NCBI RefSeq assembly: GCF_033547155.1
Contig: NZ_CP137892.1
Location: forward strand, 744,001 to 808,000
From: Pseudomonas benzenivorans
GTDB taxonomy: Bacteria > Pseudomonadota > Gammaproteobacteria > Pseudomonadales > Pseudomonadaceae
DNA: 64,000 nucleotides
Reading direction: 5' to 3'
Shown here: positions 46,005-57,036 of the stretch, piece by piece
Layout: each line of letters opens with the position of its first letter
Position numbering within the stretch: the first letter of the stretch is position 1
The notes under the pieces: model-generated
Told to the model about the DNA's origin: nothing
The model's database searches: none
What the model saw: the letters and a program-made list of their open reading frames with translations, nothing else
Translations under genes and position numbers: made by a program

Positions 46005-46925
46005 ATGAAGAAAAGGCTACCCCCACTGAACTGGCTGCGCGCCTTCGAGGCGTCCGCCCGTCATCTCAACTTCACCCAGGCCGCCGCCGAGCTGAACCTG
46101 ACCCAGGCGGCCATCAGCCAGCAGGTCAAGGGGCTGGAGTCGCAGCTGGGCGTCAGCCTGTTCAAGCGCCTGCCGCGCGGGCTGGAGCTGACCGAGGCCG
46201 GCCAGGCCTATATGCCGGTGGTGCACGAGGCCGTCGAGCGCCTGGCCGCCGCCACCGACGAGCTGTTCGGTCAGGGCCGCAAGCGCCTGCTCACCCTGCG
46301 GGTCAACCTGGTGTTCTTCACCACCTGGCTGGCGCCGCGCCTGGCGCGCTTCCGTGCGCGCCACCCGGATGTCGGCCTGCGTTTCGCCAGCAACATCTGG
46401 CTGGACGAGCAGGGCAAGGAGGCGGACATGGAGATCCGCTACGGCCAGGGCGTGTGGCCGGGCTACAAGTCCAGCCGGCTGACCTGGGACGAGCTGTTCC
46501 CGGTGTGCAGCCCGCGCCTGCTCGACGGCGCGCCGCCGCCTACCTCGCCGGCGGAGTTGGACGCCTACAGCCTGCTGCATGTGATCGGCTACGAGGAGGG
46601 CTGGGGCTACTGGCTCAGCCAGACCGGCTTCCACCAGGTCGATGCATCCCAGGGCATGCAGTTCGACACCCTGATCACCGCCCTGGAGATGGCCACCCTC
46701 GGCCACGGCCTGGCCCTGGGGCGCACCTCCCTGGTGGCCGGGATGATCGCCAGCGGGCGCCTGGTGGCGCCGTTCGAGCAGCGCATCGCCACCTCGGAGG
46801 CCTTCTACCTGGCCTGTCCGGCCCATCAATACCTGTCGCCCCAGGCCGAGGCGTTCTGGTCCTGGCTGGAGGAGGAGGCCGCCCTTGAGCGCGACGGCCC
46901 CGGAGCAACGCCGCCGCAGGAATAG
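46005..46925 (+). CDS. LysR-type regulator, GcvA-like (candidate DddR)
   Basis: 306 residues. The N-terminal LysR helix-turn-helix is LNWLRAFEASARHLNFTQAAAELNLTQAAISQQVKGLESQLGVSLF, then a periplasmic-binding-like effector domain with GcvA-subgroup features (GYEEGWGYWL, FDTLITALEMATLGHGLALGR). A LysR gene, dddR, controls ddd genes in Marinomonas, so this is a good candidate. However, the IclR gene next to it could share or replace that role. It is co-oriented with dddBC and ends seven bases before the convergent gluQRS. Confidence 0.88.
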   Translation: MKKRLPPLNWLRAFEASARHLNFTQAAAELNLTQAAISQQVKGLESQLGVSLFKRLPRGLELTEAGQAYMPVVHEAVERLAAATDELFGQGRKRLLTLRVNLVFFTTWLAPRLARFRARHPDVGLRFASNIWLDEQGKEADMEIRYGQGVWPGYKSSRLTWDELFPVCSPRLLDGAPPPTSPAELDAYSLLHVIGYEEGWGYWLSQTGFHQVDASQGMQFDTLITALEMATLGHGLALGRTSLVAGMIASGRLVAPFEQRIATSEAFYLACPAHQYLSPQAEAFWSWLEEEAALERDGPGATPPQE

Positions 46926-46932
46926 GGCGGGC

Positions 46933-47820
46933 TCAGCGCAGCTGCGCCTCGGCCAGGGTGCGGCTGCGGGGAATGCGCCCGGCGTCCCAGTGCCGGGCCG
47001 CCCATTCCAGCAGGTGCGGCGGGCGCGCCTCGGCGAGCGCTTCGGGCACCTCTTGTCCCAGGGCGTGCAGGGCGCGTAGCAGCAGGGGCGCGGCCCGGTC
47101 GGCGGGCAGCGGCGGCGAGCGGTAGGACTTGCCCAGTTTGTGGCCGTCCGGCTGGATAATCAGCGGCACGTGCAGGTAGCGCGGCTGGGGGGCGCCGAGC
47201 AGCTCCTGCAGGTACAGCTGGCGGGGGGTGGAATCGAGCAGGTCGGCGCCGCGCACCACGTCGGTCACGCCCTGCCAGGCATCGTCGAGCACCACCGCCA
47301 GCTGGTAGGCGTACAGGCCGTCGCGGCGGCGGATGACGAAGTCGCCCACTTCGCGGCCCAGGTGCTGGCGATATTCGCCCTGTACGCGGTCGTCGAAGCC
47401 ATAGCTCAGCTGCGGCACCCGCAGGCGGATCGCCGCATCCCGCGGGCCGTGGCCGGCGTCGCGGCAGAACCCCGGGTAGACCCCGTGATAGCCCTCCAGC
47501 TGCTTGCGCGAACAGGTGCAGGCGTAGGCCAGGCCGCTGTCCAGCAGGCGCTCGATCAGCGCCTGGTACTCGGCATGTCGTGCGCTCTGGCGTACCAGCA
47601 CGCCGTCCCAGTGCAGGCCGTAGCTTTCCAGGGTTCTGAGAATCGCATCCTGGGCGCCGGGCACCTCCCGCGGCGGGTCGAGGTCTTCCATGCGCAGCAG
47701 CCAGCGACCGCCGACGGCGCGCGCATCCAGGTAGGAGGCCAGGGCCGCGACCAGGGAGCCGAAGTGCAGGTAACCGCTGGGGGTGGGGGCGAAACGACCG
47801 ATATAGGCGGGAGCGTTCAT
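46933..47820 (-). CDS. gluQ: glutamyl-Q tRNA(Asp) synthetase
   Basis: 295 residues. The class I HIGH-equivalent is in FAPTPSGYLHFGSL, the KMSKS-equivalent in HKLGKSYRS, and zinc-ligand Cys/Tyr in the ACTCSRKQLEGYHG ... YPGFC region. The short length, without an anticodon-binding domain, is diagnostic for GluQ-RS, which glutamylates queuosine at position 34 of tRNA(Asp). It follows dksA with a hairpin between, the usual Pseudomonas order. The cbrX gene that normally comes next is about 44 kb away here. Confidence 0.95.
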   Translation of the reverse strand: MNAPAYIGRFAPTPSGYLHFGSLVAALASYLDARAVGGRWLLRMEDLDPPREVPGAQDAILRTLESYGLHWDGVLVRQSARHAEYQALIERLLDSGLAYACTCSRKQLEGYHGVYPGFCRDAGHGPRDAAIRLRVPQLSYGFDDRVQGEYRQHLGREVGDFVIRRRDGLYAYQLAVVLDDAWQGVTDVVRGADLLDSTPRQLYLQELLGAPQPRYLHVPLIIQPDGHKLGKSYRSPPLPADRAAPLLLRALHALGQEVPEALAEARPPHLLEWAARHWDAGRIPRSRTLAEAQLR

Positions 47821-47892
47821 GCGGGCGATGGGCTGGCGATGCGCGAACGGGGGCGGCGGGCTAGGGCGGCCGCTGTCGCCCAGAAACAACGC

Positions 47893-47910
47893 GGGGCGCT
47901 TGCGCGCCCC
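47893..47910 (-). terminator. hairpin between dksA and gluQ
   Basis: A 7-bp GC stem (47893-47899 with 47904-47910) with a 4-base loop lies ten bases past the dksA stop on the minus strand. It is followed by a short T-containing stretch. It probably acts as a partial terminator, so that gluQ is expressed at a lower level. Confidence 0.6.
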
Positions 47911-47919
47911 GTGGTCGGT

Positions 47920-48363
47920 TCAGGAACCGATCTGTTTTTCCTTGATTTCCGCCAGGGTCTTGCAGTCGATGCACAGGGTGGCGGTGGGGCGGGCTTCCAG
48001 GCGACGGATGCCGATCTCGACGCCGCAGGAGTCGCACCAGCCGTATTCGTTCTCTTCGATCAGCTCCAGCGTCTCGTCGATCTTCTTGATCAGCTTGCGC
48101 TCGCGGTCGCGGGCGCGCAGTTCCAGGCTGAACTCTTCTTCCTGGCTGGCGCGGTCGGCCGGATCGGGGAAGTTGGCCGCCTCGTCCTGCATGTGGTGCA
48201 CGGTGCGGTCGACTTCCTGCATCAGTTCCAGCTTCCACTTGTTGAGGATGCCGGTAAAGTGGGCGCGCATCGGCTCACTCATGTACTCCTCGCCCTTGCT
48301 CTCTTGGTAGGGTTCGAAGCCACGAATCAGTTGGCTGCTCTTTGCTTTTGCTTTGGTGGGCAT
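47920..48363 (-). CDS. dksA: RNA polymerase-binding transcription factor DksA
   Basis: 147 residues. A coiled-coil hairpin has the tip motif DPADRAS (DxxDxA), which enters the polymerase secondary channel. A C4 zinc finger follows (WCDSCGVEIG ... TLCIDCK). It works with ppGpp to adjust transcription of rRNA, tRNA and amino acid genes. Length and N-terminus (MPTKAKAKSSQLIRGFEPY) fit Pseudomonas DksA. Confidence 0.96.
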   Translation of the reverse strand: MPTKAKAKSSQLIRGFEPYQESKGEEYMSEPMRAHFTGILNKWKLELMQEVDRTVHHMQDEAANFPDPADRASQEEEFSLELRARDRERKLIKKIDETLELIEENEYGWCDSCGVEIGIRRLEARPTATLCIDCKTLAEIKEKQIGS

Positions 48364-48564
48364 GGATGACCGCCTCTCACTCTTTCTATTCCACTGCGCA
48401 GGAGTGGTGTCCCTTTGTGCCGATTGTGCAATCGGCCCTGCGGCTGCAAGCGGGCGAACTTACCAGATCGATTGAAGCCGCGCCACTCCCGGTTGTCTAG
48501 GTTACTGCCGTTTCGCCGAGCCCTTGGTTAGAATCCGCGGTCCAACCTTTATTCAGGCAGGTCC

Positions 48565-49746
48565 ATGGCCCAGTCCTACAGTGCGCGCAGCCGCGCCATC
48601 GAACCCTTCCATGTCATGGCCCTGCTGGCCCGCGCCAACCAGTTGCAGGCCGCCGGTCATGACGTGATCCATCTGGAGATCGGCGAACCGGACTTCACCA
48701 CTGCCGCGCCCATAGTCGCCGCCGGCCAGGCCGCCTTGGCCGCCGGGCATACCCGCTACACCGCGGCGCGTGGCATTCCGGCCCTGCGCGAGGCCATCGC
48801 CGGCTTCTACGCGCAACGCTATCGGTTGAGCATAGACCCTGAGCGAATCTTGATTACCCCGGGGGGCTCCGGCGCCCTGCTGCTGGCCAGCAGCCTGCTG
48901 GTCGATCCCGGCAAGCACTGGCTGCTGGCCGACCCGGGCTACCCCTGCAACCGCCACTTCCTGCGGCTGATCGAGGGCGCCGCGCAGCTGGTGCCGGTGG
49001 GCCCGGAGGTGCGCTATCAGCTGACCCCCGAGCTGGTCGAGCGGCACTGGGATGGCGACAGCGTCGGCGCCCTGATCGCCTCGCCGGCCAACCCCACCGG
49101 CACCCTGTTGCACCGCGACGAACTGACGGCGCTGTCCCGCACGCTGAAGGGGCGCGGCGGCCATCTGGTGGTCGACGAGATCTATCACGGCCTGACCTAC
49201 GGGGTGGACGCGACCAGCGTGCTGGAGGTGGACGACGAGGCCTTCGTGCTCAACAGCTTCTCCAAGTACTTCGGCATGACCGGCTGGCGCCTGGGCTGGC
49301 TGGTGGCGCCGCCGGCGGCGGTGCCGGAGCTGGAGAAGCTGGCGCAGAACCTCTACATCAGCGCGCCGAGCATGGCCCAGCACGCCGCCCTGGCCTGCTT
49401 CGAGCCGCAGACCCTGGCGATCTGCGAGCAGCGCCGTCACGAGTTCCAGCGGCGCCGCGACTTCCTGCTGCCGGCCCTGCGCGAGCTGGGCTTCCGGATC
49501 GCCGTGGAGCCGGAGGGCGCCTTCTATCTATATGCCGACATCGGCGCCTTCGGCGGCGACGCCTTCGCCTTCTGCCAGCACTTCCTGGAGACCGAGCACC
49601 TGGCGTTCACCCCGGGCCTGGACTTCGGCCGCCACCTGGCCGGCCAGCATGTGCGCTTCGCCTACACCCAGGACCTGCCGTGCCTGGAGCAGGCGGTCGA
49701 GCGCCTGGCCCGCGGCCTCAAGACCTGGCGCCCCGATGCGCTTTGA
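48565..49746 (+). CDS. PLP-dependent aminotransferase, class I/II
   Basis: 393 residues. Substrate and PLP motifs are [29 protein letters not shown] and the Schiff-base lysine in [16 protein letters not shown]. It resembles aspartate/alanine-type aminotransferases; the exact substrate is unknown. It is divergent from dksA, as expected for this locus in Pseudomonas. Its stop codon lies 11 bases inside the sfsA coding region, so the pair is translationally linked. Confidence 0.9.
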   Translation: MAQSYSARSRAIEPFHVMALLARANQLQAAGHDVIHLEIGEPDFTTAAPIVAAGQAALAAGHTRYTAARGIPALREAIAGFYAQRYRLSIDPERILITPGGSGALLLASSLLVDPGKHWLLADPGYPCNRHFLRLIEGAAQLVPVGPEVRYQLTPELVERHWDGDSVGALIASPANPTGTLLHRDELTALSRTLKGRGGHLVVDEIYHGLTYGVDATSVLEVDDEAFVLNSFSKYFGMTGWRLGWLVAPPAAVPELEKLAQNLYISAPSMAQHAALACFEPQTLAICEQRRHEFQRRRDFLLPALRELGFRIAVEPEGAFYLYADIGAFGGDAFAFCQHFLETEHLAFTPGLDFGRHLAGQHVRFAYTQDLPCLEQAVERLARGLKTWRPDAL

Positions 49747-50443
49747 GCCGCCGCTGCAGCCGGGGCGCCTGCTGCGCCGCTACAAGCGCTTCCTCGCCGA
49801 CATCGAGACGGCAGGCGGCGAGCGGCTGTGCATCCACTGTCCCAACACCGGTTCGATGCTCAACTGCATGAGCGAGGGCGCGCGGGTCTGGTTCAGCCGC
49901 TCCGACGACCCCAGGCGCAAGCTGCCGGGCACCTGGGAGATCGGCGAGACCCCCCACGGGCGCCTGGCGCTGATCAATACCGGACGGGCCAACGCCCTGG
50001 TGGAGGAGGCCCTGCGTGCCGGACTGATCGCCGAACTGGCCGGCTTCACCGGGCTGAAGCGCGAGGTGCCCTATGGCCAGGAGCGCAGCCGCATCGATTT
50101 TCGCCTGGACTACCCGGAGGGGCCGGCCTTCGTCGAGGTCAAGAGCGTGACCCTGGGCTTCGCCGACAACCCGGTGGCGGCCTTTCCCGATGCCCGTACC
50201 GAGCGCGGCGCCAAGCACCTGCGCGAGTTGGCCGCGCTGGCCCGCGAGGGCGTGCGGGCGGTGCAGCTGTACTGTGTCAACCTGAGTGGTATCGAGGCGG
50301 TGCGTCCGGCCGAGGAGATCGACCCGGCCTATGCCGCGGCCCTGCGCGAGGCGCGGGCCGCGGGCGTCGAGGTGCTGGCCTATGGCGCGCAGATCGACCC
50401 GGAGGAGGTGCGCCTGGTGCGCCGGCTCGAGGTGCGGCCGTAA
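49736..50443 (+). CDS. sfsA: SfsA family protein (sugar fermentation stimulation protein)
   Basis: 235 residues: [40 protein letters not shown] and VEVKSVTL (nuclease-like core) are SfsA signatures. SfsA has been reported as a DNA-binding protein that influences maltose genes in E. coli; its fold suggests a nucleic-acid enzyme. The start ATG overlaps the aminotransferase end. The family role remains uncertain. Confidence 0.93.
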   Translation: MRFEPPLQPGRLLRRYKRFLADIETAGGERLCIHCPNTGSMLNCMSEGARVWFSRSDDPRRKLPGTWEIGETPHGRLALINTGRANALVEEALRAGLIAELAGFTGLKREVPYGQERSRIDFRLDYPEGPAFVEVKSVTLGFADNPVAAFPDARTERGAKHLRELAALAREGVRAVQLYCVNLSGIEAVRPAEEIDPAYAAALREARAAGVEVLAYGAQIDPEEVRLVRRLEVRP

Positions 50444-50447
50444 CGGG

Positions 50448-50765
50448 CTACAGCTCGACCCAGATACCCTCGGCGTTTTCCTCGCAGGGCAGCGCCTCCA
50501 GCGCCTGCCCGGCACAGGGACCGGCCACGCATTCGCCCGAGTCGATGAGAAACAGCGCGCCGTGGGTGGCGCACTGGATCAGGCTGGCGCTGGCATCGAG
50601 GAACTGGTCCGGCAGCCATTCCAGGGGAATGCCGCGATGCGGGCAGCGGTTGCGGTAGAGGTACACCCGGCCGCCCTTGCGCACGGCCAGCAGCTTCTGC
50701 TCGGTAATCACAAAGCCCCGGCTGTGGCCTTCGGCCAGCTCGTCGGGGGCACATAAACGCATCAT
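50448..50765 (-). CDS. Rieske [2Fe-2S] domain protein
   Basis: 105 residues with both Rieske cluster motifs: CPHRG (CxH) and CATHG (CxxH). The cysteines and histidines coordinate a 2Fe-2S cluster. Single-domain Rieske proteins act as electron carriers for oxygenases or stand alone; no oxygenase is adjacent. The start is ATG 50765, five to six bases after GGAGAG; the upstream ATG 50777 lacks a site. It converges on sfsA with four bases between. Confidence 0.88.
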   Translation of the reverse strand: MMRLCAPDELAEGHSRGFVITEQKLLAVRKGGRVYLYRNRCPHRGIPLEWLPDQFLDASASLIQCATHGALFLIDSGECVAGPCAGQALEALPCEENAEGIWVEL

Positions 50766-50904
50766 CGGTCTCTCCATGGCAGGCGGGCATTATCCCCCTC
50801 TGTCGGGCGCTGCCAAGGGGAACCGGCCGTTGACCGGGCTGGCGGCCCGGGTCGCGGCCTTTTATCCTGCCAGCCAACCCAGCCGCGCGAAGCCAGCCTA
50901 CCCC

Positions 50905-51941
50905 ATGCATCCCGTCATCCAGCCGCGCTCACTGTTCACCGCCCTGGGCCTGTTGCTGACGATGGCCCTGTGGCTGTCGCTGGCCTTGGGGCCGGTCAGC
51001 CTGCCGCTGGCGGACACCCTGCAGGCGGCGCTGCGCCTGCTCGGCCTGCCGTTGGGCGGCGCCGAACTGGGGCAGGCCGAGCTGATCCTCGGGCAGATCC
51101 GCCTGCCGCGCACCTTGCTGGGCCTGACGGTCGGCGCGGTGCTGGCGCTGTGCGGCGTGGCGATGCAGGGGCTGTTCCGCAATCCGCTGGCCGACCCGGG
51201 GCTGGTCGGGGTCTCCAGCGGCGCGGCGCTGGGGGCGGCCCTGGCCATAGTCGGTGGCGCTGCCCTGGGCGGTCTGCCCGCGGCCCTGGCGCCTTATCTG
51301 CTGTCGCTGTGCGCCTTCGCCGGCGGCCTGGGAGTGACGGCGCTGGTCTACCGCCTCGGCCGGCGCGACGGCCAGACCAGCGTGGCGACCATGCTCCTGG
51401 CCGGCATCGCGCTGACCGCCCTGGCCGGTGCGGCGATCGGCCTGTTCACCTACCTGGCCGACGACACCACCCTGCGCAGCCTGACCTTCTGGAACCTGGG
51501 CAGCCTCAACGGCGCCAGCTACGCGCGGCTGTGGCCCTTGCTGCTGGTGACCTGCGGCGTGGCGCTGTGGCTGCCGCGGCGGGCCAGGGCGCTCAATGCC
51601 CTGCTGCTAGGCGAGTCGGAGGCGCGCCACCTGGGCTTCGCCGTGGAGCGGATCAAGCGCGAGCTGGTGCTGTGCACCGCCCTGGGCGTCGGCGCGGCGG
51701 TGGCGGCCGCCGGCATGATCGGCTTCATCGGCCTGGTGGTGCCCCACCTGATGCGCCTGCTGGTCGGGCCGGATCACCGCCTGCTGCTACCGGCGTCGGC
51801 CCTGGCCGGTGCCAGCCTGTTGTTGTTCGCCGACCTGGCCGCGCGCCTGGCCCTGGCCCCGGCGGAGTTGCCGATCGGCATCGTCACCGCGCTGATCGGG
51901 GCGCCCTTCTTCCTCTACCTGCTGTTGCGGGGACGGCCCTG

Positions 51942-51942
<1 letters not shown>
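50905..51942 (+). CDS. phuU: FecCD-type ABC permease, heme/iron (PhuU-like)
   Basis: 345 residues, about ten membrane helices. FecCD hallmarks are [51 protein letters not shown] and [23 protein letters not shown]. In P. aeruginosa the phu locus occupies this chromosomal position, so heme uptake is likely. No receptor, PhuS or periplasmic PhuT gene is found upstream here, unlike that species. The stop overlaps the ATPase start (TGATG). Confidence 0.85.
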
Positions 51943-52709
<767 letters not shown>

Positions 52710-52719
52710 GGAAGCCGCC

Positions 52720-53589
52720 ATGCGCCTGCTCCTGCCCCTTCTGCTGATGCTGCTGAGCGCCTGCCAGGCGCTGCCGCCGATGCCGGCCTGGCAGAGCCCC
52801 GCAGGTCGCGGTCATGCCGACCTCGGCGTCATCCGCGACCTGCGCAGCGGCGAACGCCTCTCGCCCGAGGAACTGGTGGAACGCCTGGCCGACGCCGAGC
52901 GGTTGCTGGTCGGCGAGCGCCACGACAACCCCGATCACCACGCCCTGCAGCTGTGGCTGCTCGAGGCCCTGGCGGCGCGCCGGGAGCCGGGGGCGCTGCT
53001 GCTGGAGATGCTCGACGCCGCGCAGCAGGCGCGGGTGGATGCCGTCCAGACCGCCGCGCGCCTGCCCGCCGACCTGCCGGCGGCACTGGCCTGGCAGCCC
53101 GGTTGGGACTGGGCGCTGTACGGTCCCATCCTGCGCCATGCCCTGACCGAGGGCGTCCCGCTGCGCGCGGCCAACCTGAGCCGTGACGAGCTGCTGGCCG
53201 TCTATCGCCAGCCACCGGCCTTGCCCGCCGGTGCGGCGACCGCGCCGGCGGTGCGCGAGCGGCTGCTGACGCAGCTCCGCCAGGCCCACTGCGGCAAGCT
53301 GCCGGACAGCCAGCTGCCGGCCATGCTCGCCGTGCAGCAGCAGCGCGACCGGCGCATGGCCGAGGCGCTGCTGGCGGCGCCGGCACCGAGCCTGCTGCTG
53401 GCCGGGGCCTACCATGTGCGCCGCGACCTGGGCGTGCCGCTGCACCTGGCCGACCTGGGCGCCGGGGCCGGCACCCGGGTGCTGCAGCTGGCCGAGGTGG
53501 GGGCGGCGGTCACGGCCGCGCAGGCGGACTTCGTCTGGTACACCCCGGCCGTGCCGGAACAGGATCACTGCGCGCGCATCGGCGGCTGA
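52720..53589 (+). CDS. phuW: ChaN family lipoprotein (PhuW-like)
   Basis: 289 residues. A lipoprotein signal has the lipobox LSAC (MRLLLPLLLMLLSACQ). The ChaN core includes LLVGERHDNPDHHALQLWLLEAL and LLEMLDAAQQ, with His residues proposed to bind heme iron in this family. The third gene of the operon, it corresponds in position to phuW of P. aeruginosa. It is anchored in the outer or inner membrane facing the periplasm and probably helps handle heme. The exact role is unproven. Confidence 0.82.
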   Translation: MRLLLPLLLMLLSACQALPPMPAWQSPAGRGHADLGVIRDLRSGERLSPEELVERLADAERLLVGERHDNPDHHALQLWLLEALAARREPGALLLEMLDAAQQARVDAVQTAARLPADLPAALAWQPGWDWALYGPILRHALTEGVPLRAANLSRDELLAVYRQPPALPAGAATAPAVRERLLTQLRQAHCGKLPDSQLPAMLAVQQQRDRRMAEALLAAPAPSLLLAGAYHVRRDLGVPLHLADLGAGAGTRVLQLAEVGAAVTAAQADFVWYTPAVPEQDHCARIGG

Positions 53590-53686
53590 GCGACGGCGAA
53601 TGCGGCGGGGCCGATCCTGTGCCGGCCAGGCTCGCCGAGCATCGCCCGACGAATAGGCCACACTTAGGCTCAGGAGGTGGGCGCTT

Positions 53687-53887
53687 ATGGCCGATCGTTC
53701 GCTGCGCGGGCAGCGCCTGGCGGCGTTGTTCCTGCTGGGCTGGCTGTTGTTCAGCTATCCCTTGCTGACCCTGTTCGACAACGACGCCCGGCTGCTGGGC
53801 ATCCCGCTGCTCTATGCCTATCTGTTTCTGGCCTGGGCCGCGCTGATCGGCCTGATGGTGCTGGTCATCGAGGGTTCGCGTCGATGA
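53687..53887 (+). CDS. small two-helix membrane protein preceding SLC5-type sensor kinase
   Basis: 66 residues: LAALFLLGWLLFSYPLLTLF and LGIPLLYAYLFLAWAALIGLMVLVIEG are two transmembrane helices. CAGGAGG lies nine bases before the ATG. It ends 13 bases before the sensor kinase gene. The arrangement copies that of cbrX-cbrA and also resembles the small YjcH/DUF4212 proteins encoded beside acetate-type SLC5 symporters. It may be an accessory subunit of the kinase's transporter domain. Confidence 0.85.
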   Translation: MADRSLRGQRLAALFLLGWLLFSYPLLTLFDNDARLLGIPLLYAYLFLAWAALIGLMVLVIEGSRR

Positions 53888-53900
53888 GGGAGCCCTGAGC

Positions 53901-56666
53901 ATGTCCCTCGGCGCCCTGATCCTGCTGGCCGCCGGCGCTTACCTGGGGCTGCTCTTCGCCATCGCCTACTGGGGCGACAGGCGCGCCGACGCCGGCCGCT
54001 CGATCATCGCCAATCCCTATATCTATGCGCTGTCGCTGGCGGTCTATGCCACCTCCTGGACCTTCTACGGCAGCGTCGGCCGCGCGGCGGACAGTGGCGT
54101 CGGCTTCCTGCCGATCTACCTGGGGCCGACCCTGATGGCGGCGCTGTTCTGGCTGGTGCTGCGCAAGATGATCCGCATCAGCAAGGCCAACCGCATCACC
54201 TCGATCGCCGACTTCGTCGCCGCGCGCTATGGCAAGAGTGCGCTGCTCGGCGGCCTGGTGACGCTGATCGCGGTGGTCGGGGTGATCCCCTATATCGCCC
54301 TGCAGCTCAAGGCGGTGTCCACCAGCTTCCTGATCCTCTGGCAGTACCCGGCGCTGCGCATGCCGGGGCAGGCCCAGGCACCCGGCCCGCTGCAGGACAC
54401 CGCGCTCTATGTGGCGCTGCTGCTGGCGGCCTTCACCATCCTCTTCGGCACCCGCCACCTGGATGCCACCGAGCGCCACGAGGGCATGGTCGCGGCCATC
54501 GCCTTCGAGTCGCTGGTCAAGTTGCTGGCCTTCCTGGCCGTCGGCCTGTTCGTCACCTTCGGCCTCTACCAGGGCTTCGCCGACCTGTTCGCCCAGGCGG
54601 CGCGGTTGCCGGATTTCGACCGCCTGCTGACCCTGGGCGGCCCGGAAGGCCGCTACGGTTCCTGGACGGCGCTGATCTGCCTGTCGATGCTGTCGGTCCT
54701 GCTGTTGCCGCGGCAGTTCCAGGTCGGTGTGGTGGAGAACGTAAACGAGGACCACCTGGCCAAGGCCGTATGGTTGTTTCCGCTGTACCTGCTGGCGATC
54801 AACCTGTTCGTCCTGCCGATCGCCTTCGCCGGCTTGCTGCAGTTCCCCGCCGGCACGCTGGATGCCGATACCTTCGTCCTCAGCCTGCCCCTGTCCCAGC
54901 ACCAGGTGGCGCTGGCGCTGCTGGTGTTCATCGGCGGGCTGTCGGCGGCCACCGGCATGGTCATAGTCGAGACCATCGCCCTGTCGACCATGATCTGCAA
55001 CGACCTGATGATGCCCCTGCTGCTGCGCTGGAAGGCCCTGGCCCGCCGCAGCGATCTCTCCGGGCTGCTGCTGGGCATTCGTCGCGGCGCCATTCTGCTG
55101 CTGCTGTTGCTCGGCTATGGCTATTACCGGGCGGCCGGGGAGGCCTATGCCCTGGTGTCGATCGGCCTGGTGTCCTTCGCCGCGGTGGCGCAGTTCGCCC
55201 CGGCGCTGCTCGGCGGCATGTACTGGACGCAGGGCAGCCGCAGCGGTGCCCTGAGCGGCCTGACGCTGGGCTTCGCGCTCTGGGCCTACACCCTGCTGCT
55301 GCCGGCGTTCGCCAAGTCCGGCTGGCTGCCGCTGGCCTTCATCGAACAGGGACCGCTGGCCATCGCCTGGCTCAAGCCGCAGGCACTGTTCGGCCTGGAG
55401 GGGCTGGACGAGATCGGTCACGCGCTGTTCTGGAGCCTCGCGGCCAACCTCGGCGCCTATGTCGGGGTGTCGCTGCTGGGCCGTCAGAGCGCCCGCGAGC
55501 ATGCCCAGGCGCTGCTGTTCGTCGATGCCTTCAAGGTCGCCGGCGGTGGCTCCAGCCCGTGGCGCGGCAGTGCCTCGATGAGCGAGGTGGTCGCCCTGGT
55601 CGGCCGCTTCCTCGGTCCGCAGCGGGCCGCCGAGGCCTTCGCCGATCATGCCCGGCGCCGCGGGCTGGCTGCGCCCGCCGAGTTGACGCCGGACGCCGAG
55701 CTGGTGCGTTTCGCCGAGCAGCAGCTGGCCGGCGCCATCGGCACCGCCTCGGCGCGGGTCATGCTGGCCTCGGTGGTCCAGGAGGAGCCGTTGGGCATGC
55801 ACGAGGTGCTGGGTATACTCGACGAGGCCTCCCAGGTGCGCGCCTACAGCCGCCGCCTGGAACAGCAATCGCGGGAGCTGGAGGCCGCCACCGGCGAACT
55901 GCGCGCGGCCAATGCCCGGCTGCAGGAGCTCGACCGGCTGAAGGACGACTTCGTCGCCACCGTGACCCACGAACTGCGCACGCCGCTGACCTCGATCCGC
56001 GCCTTCGCCGAGATACTCAACGACAACCCGGAGCTGGCGGCGCAGCAGCGCGCGCGCTTCGTCGCCATCATCGTCAAGGAGAGCGAGCGTCTGACGCGGA
56101 TGATCAACCAGGTGCTGGACCTGGCCAAGCTCGAATCGGGGCAGGTCGAGTGGCAGGCAGCCGAGGTCGACCTCAGGGCGGTGATCGAGGACGCCGTGGC
56201 CAGCACCAGCCAGCTGCTCGGCGACCAGCGGATCGGCCTGGGGCTCGAGCTGCCGCCACGGGTGGCGCCGGTAGTGGCCGACCGCGACCGCCTACTGCAG
56301 GTGCTGCTCAACCTGATCGCCAACGCGGTGAAGTTTTGCGACCGCGAACATGGGCGCATCGACATCGTCCTGCGCGAACAGGCCGAGGCGTTGCGGGTGG
56401 AGGTGCGCGACAACGGCGCCGGCATCGATCCGGCCGATCAGGAGGCGATCTTCGAGAAATTCCGCCAGGTCGGCGACAGCCTCACCGGCAAGCCCCAGGG
56501 CACCGGCCTGGGCCTGCCCATCAGCCGGCAGATCATCGAGCACTTCGGCGGCCGCCTGTGGGTGGACAGCGCGTGCGGGCAGGGCGCGTGCTTTTCTTTT
56601 ACCCTTCCCCTAGGGGCGCGCGCCGAGGCGTCGGCCCCCGATCGCAAGACGGAGGACTCGGTATGA
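53901..56666 (+). CDS. SLC5-type transporter domain fused to sensor histidine kinase (CrbS/CbrA-like)
   Basis: 921 residues. Residues 1 to about 500 form a sodium:solute-symporter-like domain ([54 protein letters not shown]). A STAC-like linker and coiled coil lead to a HisKA domain with phosphoacceptor His690 ([15 protein letters not shown]) and an intact HATPase ([25 protein letters not shown]). Unlike MxtR/CrbS of P. aeruginosa it has no fused receiver. It probably senses a transported or bound carboxylate. Start codon overlap (ATGA) couples it to the receiver gene. Confidence 0.9.
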   Translation: MSLGALILLAAGAYLGLLFAIAYWGDRRADAGRSIIANPYIYALSLAVYATSWTFYGSVGRAADSGVGFLPIYLGPTLMAALFWLVLRKMIRISKANRITSIADFVAARYGKSALLGGLVTLIAVVGVIPYIALQLKAVSTSFLILWQYPALRMPGQAQAPGPLQDTALYVALLLAAFTILFGTRHLDATERHEGMVAAIAFESLVKLLAFLAVGLFVTFGLYQGFADLFAQAARLPDFDRLLTLGGPEGRYGSWTALICLSMLSVLLLPRQFQVGVVENVNEDHLAKAVWLFPLYLLAINLFVLPIAFAGLLQFPAGTLDADTFVLSLPLSQHQVALALLVFIGGLSAATGMVIVETIALSTMICNDLMMPLLLRWKALARRSDLSGLLLGIRRGAILLLLLLGYGYYRAAGEAYALVSIGLVSFAAVAQFAPALLGGMYWTQGSRSGALSGLTLGFALWAYTLLLPAFAKSGWLPLAFIEQGPLAIAWLKPQALFGLEGLDEIGHALFWSLAANLGAYVGVSLLGRQSAREHAQALLFVDAFKVAGGGSSPWRGSASMSEVVALVGRFLGPQRAAEAFADHARRRGLAAPAELTPDAELVRFAEQQLAGAIGTASARVMLASVVQEEPLGMHEVLGILDEASQVRAYSRRLEQQSRELEAATGELRAANARLQELDRLKDDFVATVTHELRTPLTSIRAFAEILNDNPELAAQQRARFVAIIVKESERLTRMINQVLDLAKLESGQVEWQAAEVDLRAVIEDAVASTSQLLGDQRIGLGLELPPRVAPVVADRDRLLQVLLNLIANAVKFCDREHGRIDIVLREQAEALRVEVRDNGAGIDPADQEAIFEKFRQVGDSLTGKPQGTGLGLPISRQIIEHFGGRLWVDSACGQGACFSFTLPLGARAEASAPDRKTEDSV

Positions 56667-57034
56667 GCCATAGCGTACTGATCGCCGACGACGAGCCGAA
56701 CATCGTCATCTCCCTGGAGTTCCTCCTGCAGCAGGCGGGCTACCAGGTGCGGGTGGCCCACGACGGCCAGCAGGCCTGGGAGTCGATCCAGCGCCAGCCG
56801 CCCGACCTGGTGCTGCTCGATGTGATGCTGCCGCACCTGAGCGGCTTCGACCTGTGCCAGAAGATTCGCGAGAATCCGGCCTGGGCCCGACTGCGTATCG
56901 TCATGCTGACCGCCAAGGGTCGCGAGGTGGAGATCAGCAAGGGCCTGGCGCTGGGGGCCGATGCCTACATCACCAAGCCGTTCTCGACCCAGGACCTGCT
57001 GGCCCGGGTACGCACCTTGCTCGAGGGCGACTAG
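56663..57034 (+). CDS. single-domain response regulator (receiver only)
   Basis: 123 residues, a CheY-like receiver alone: acidic pocket IADDE (Asp9, Asp10), phosphoacceptor Asp53 (LVLLDVML), Thr in MLTAKG and Lys in YITKPFS. No DNA-binding output domain is present. It is coupled to the kinase gene upstream and separated by two bases from the pseudokinase-exonuclease gene downstream. It may therefore signal by protein contact, perhaps to that protein. Confidence 0.92.
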   Translation: MSHSVLIADDEPNIVISLEFLLQQAGYQVRVAHDGQQAWESIQRQPPDLVLLDVMLPHLSGFDLCQKIRENPAWARLRIVMLTAKGREVEISKGLALGADAYITKPFSTQDLLARVRTLLEGD

Positions 57035-57036
57035 GC

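Noticed and set aside
53865..55970. 701-codon minus frame opposite the SLC5 kinase
   Set aside because: Low-complexity shadow; the + strand contains an intact symporter and kinase.
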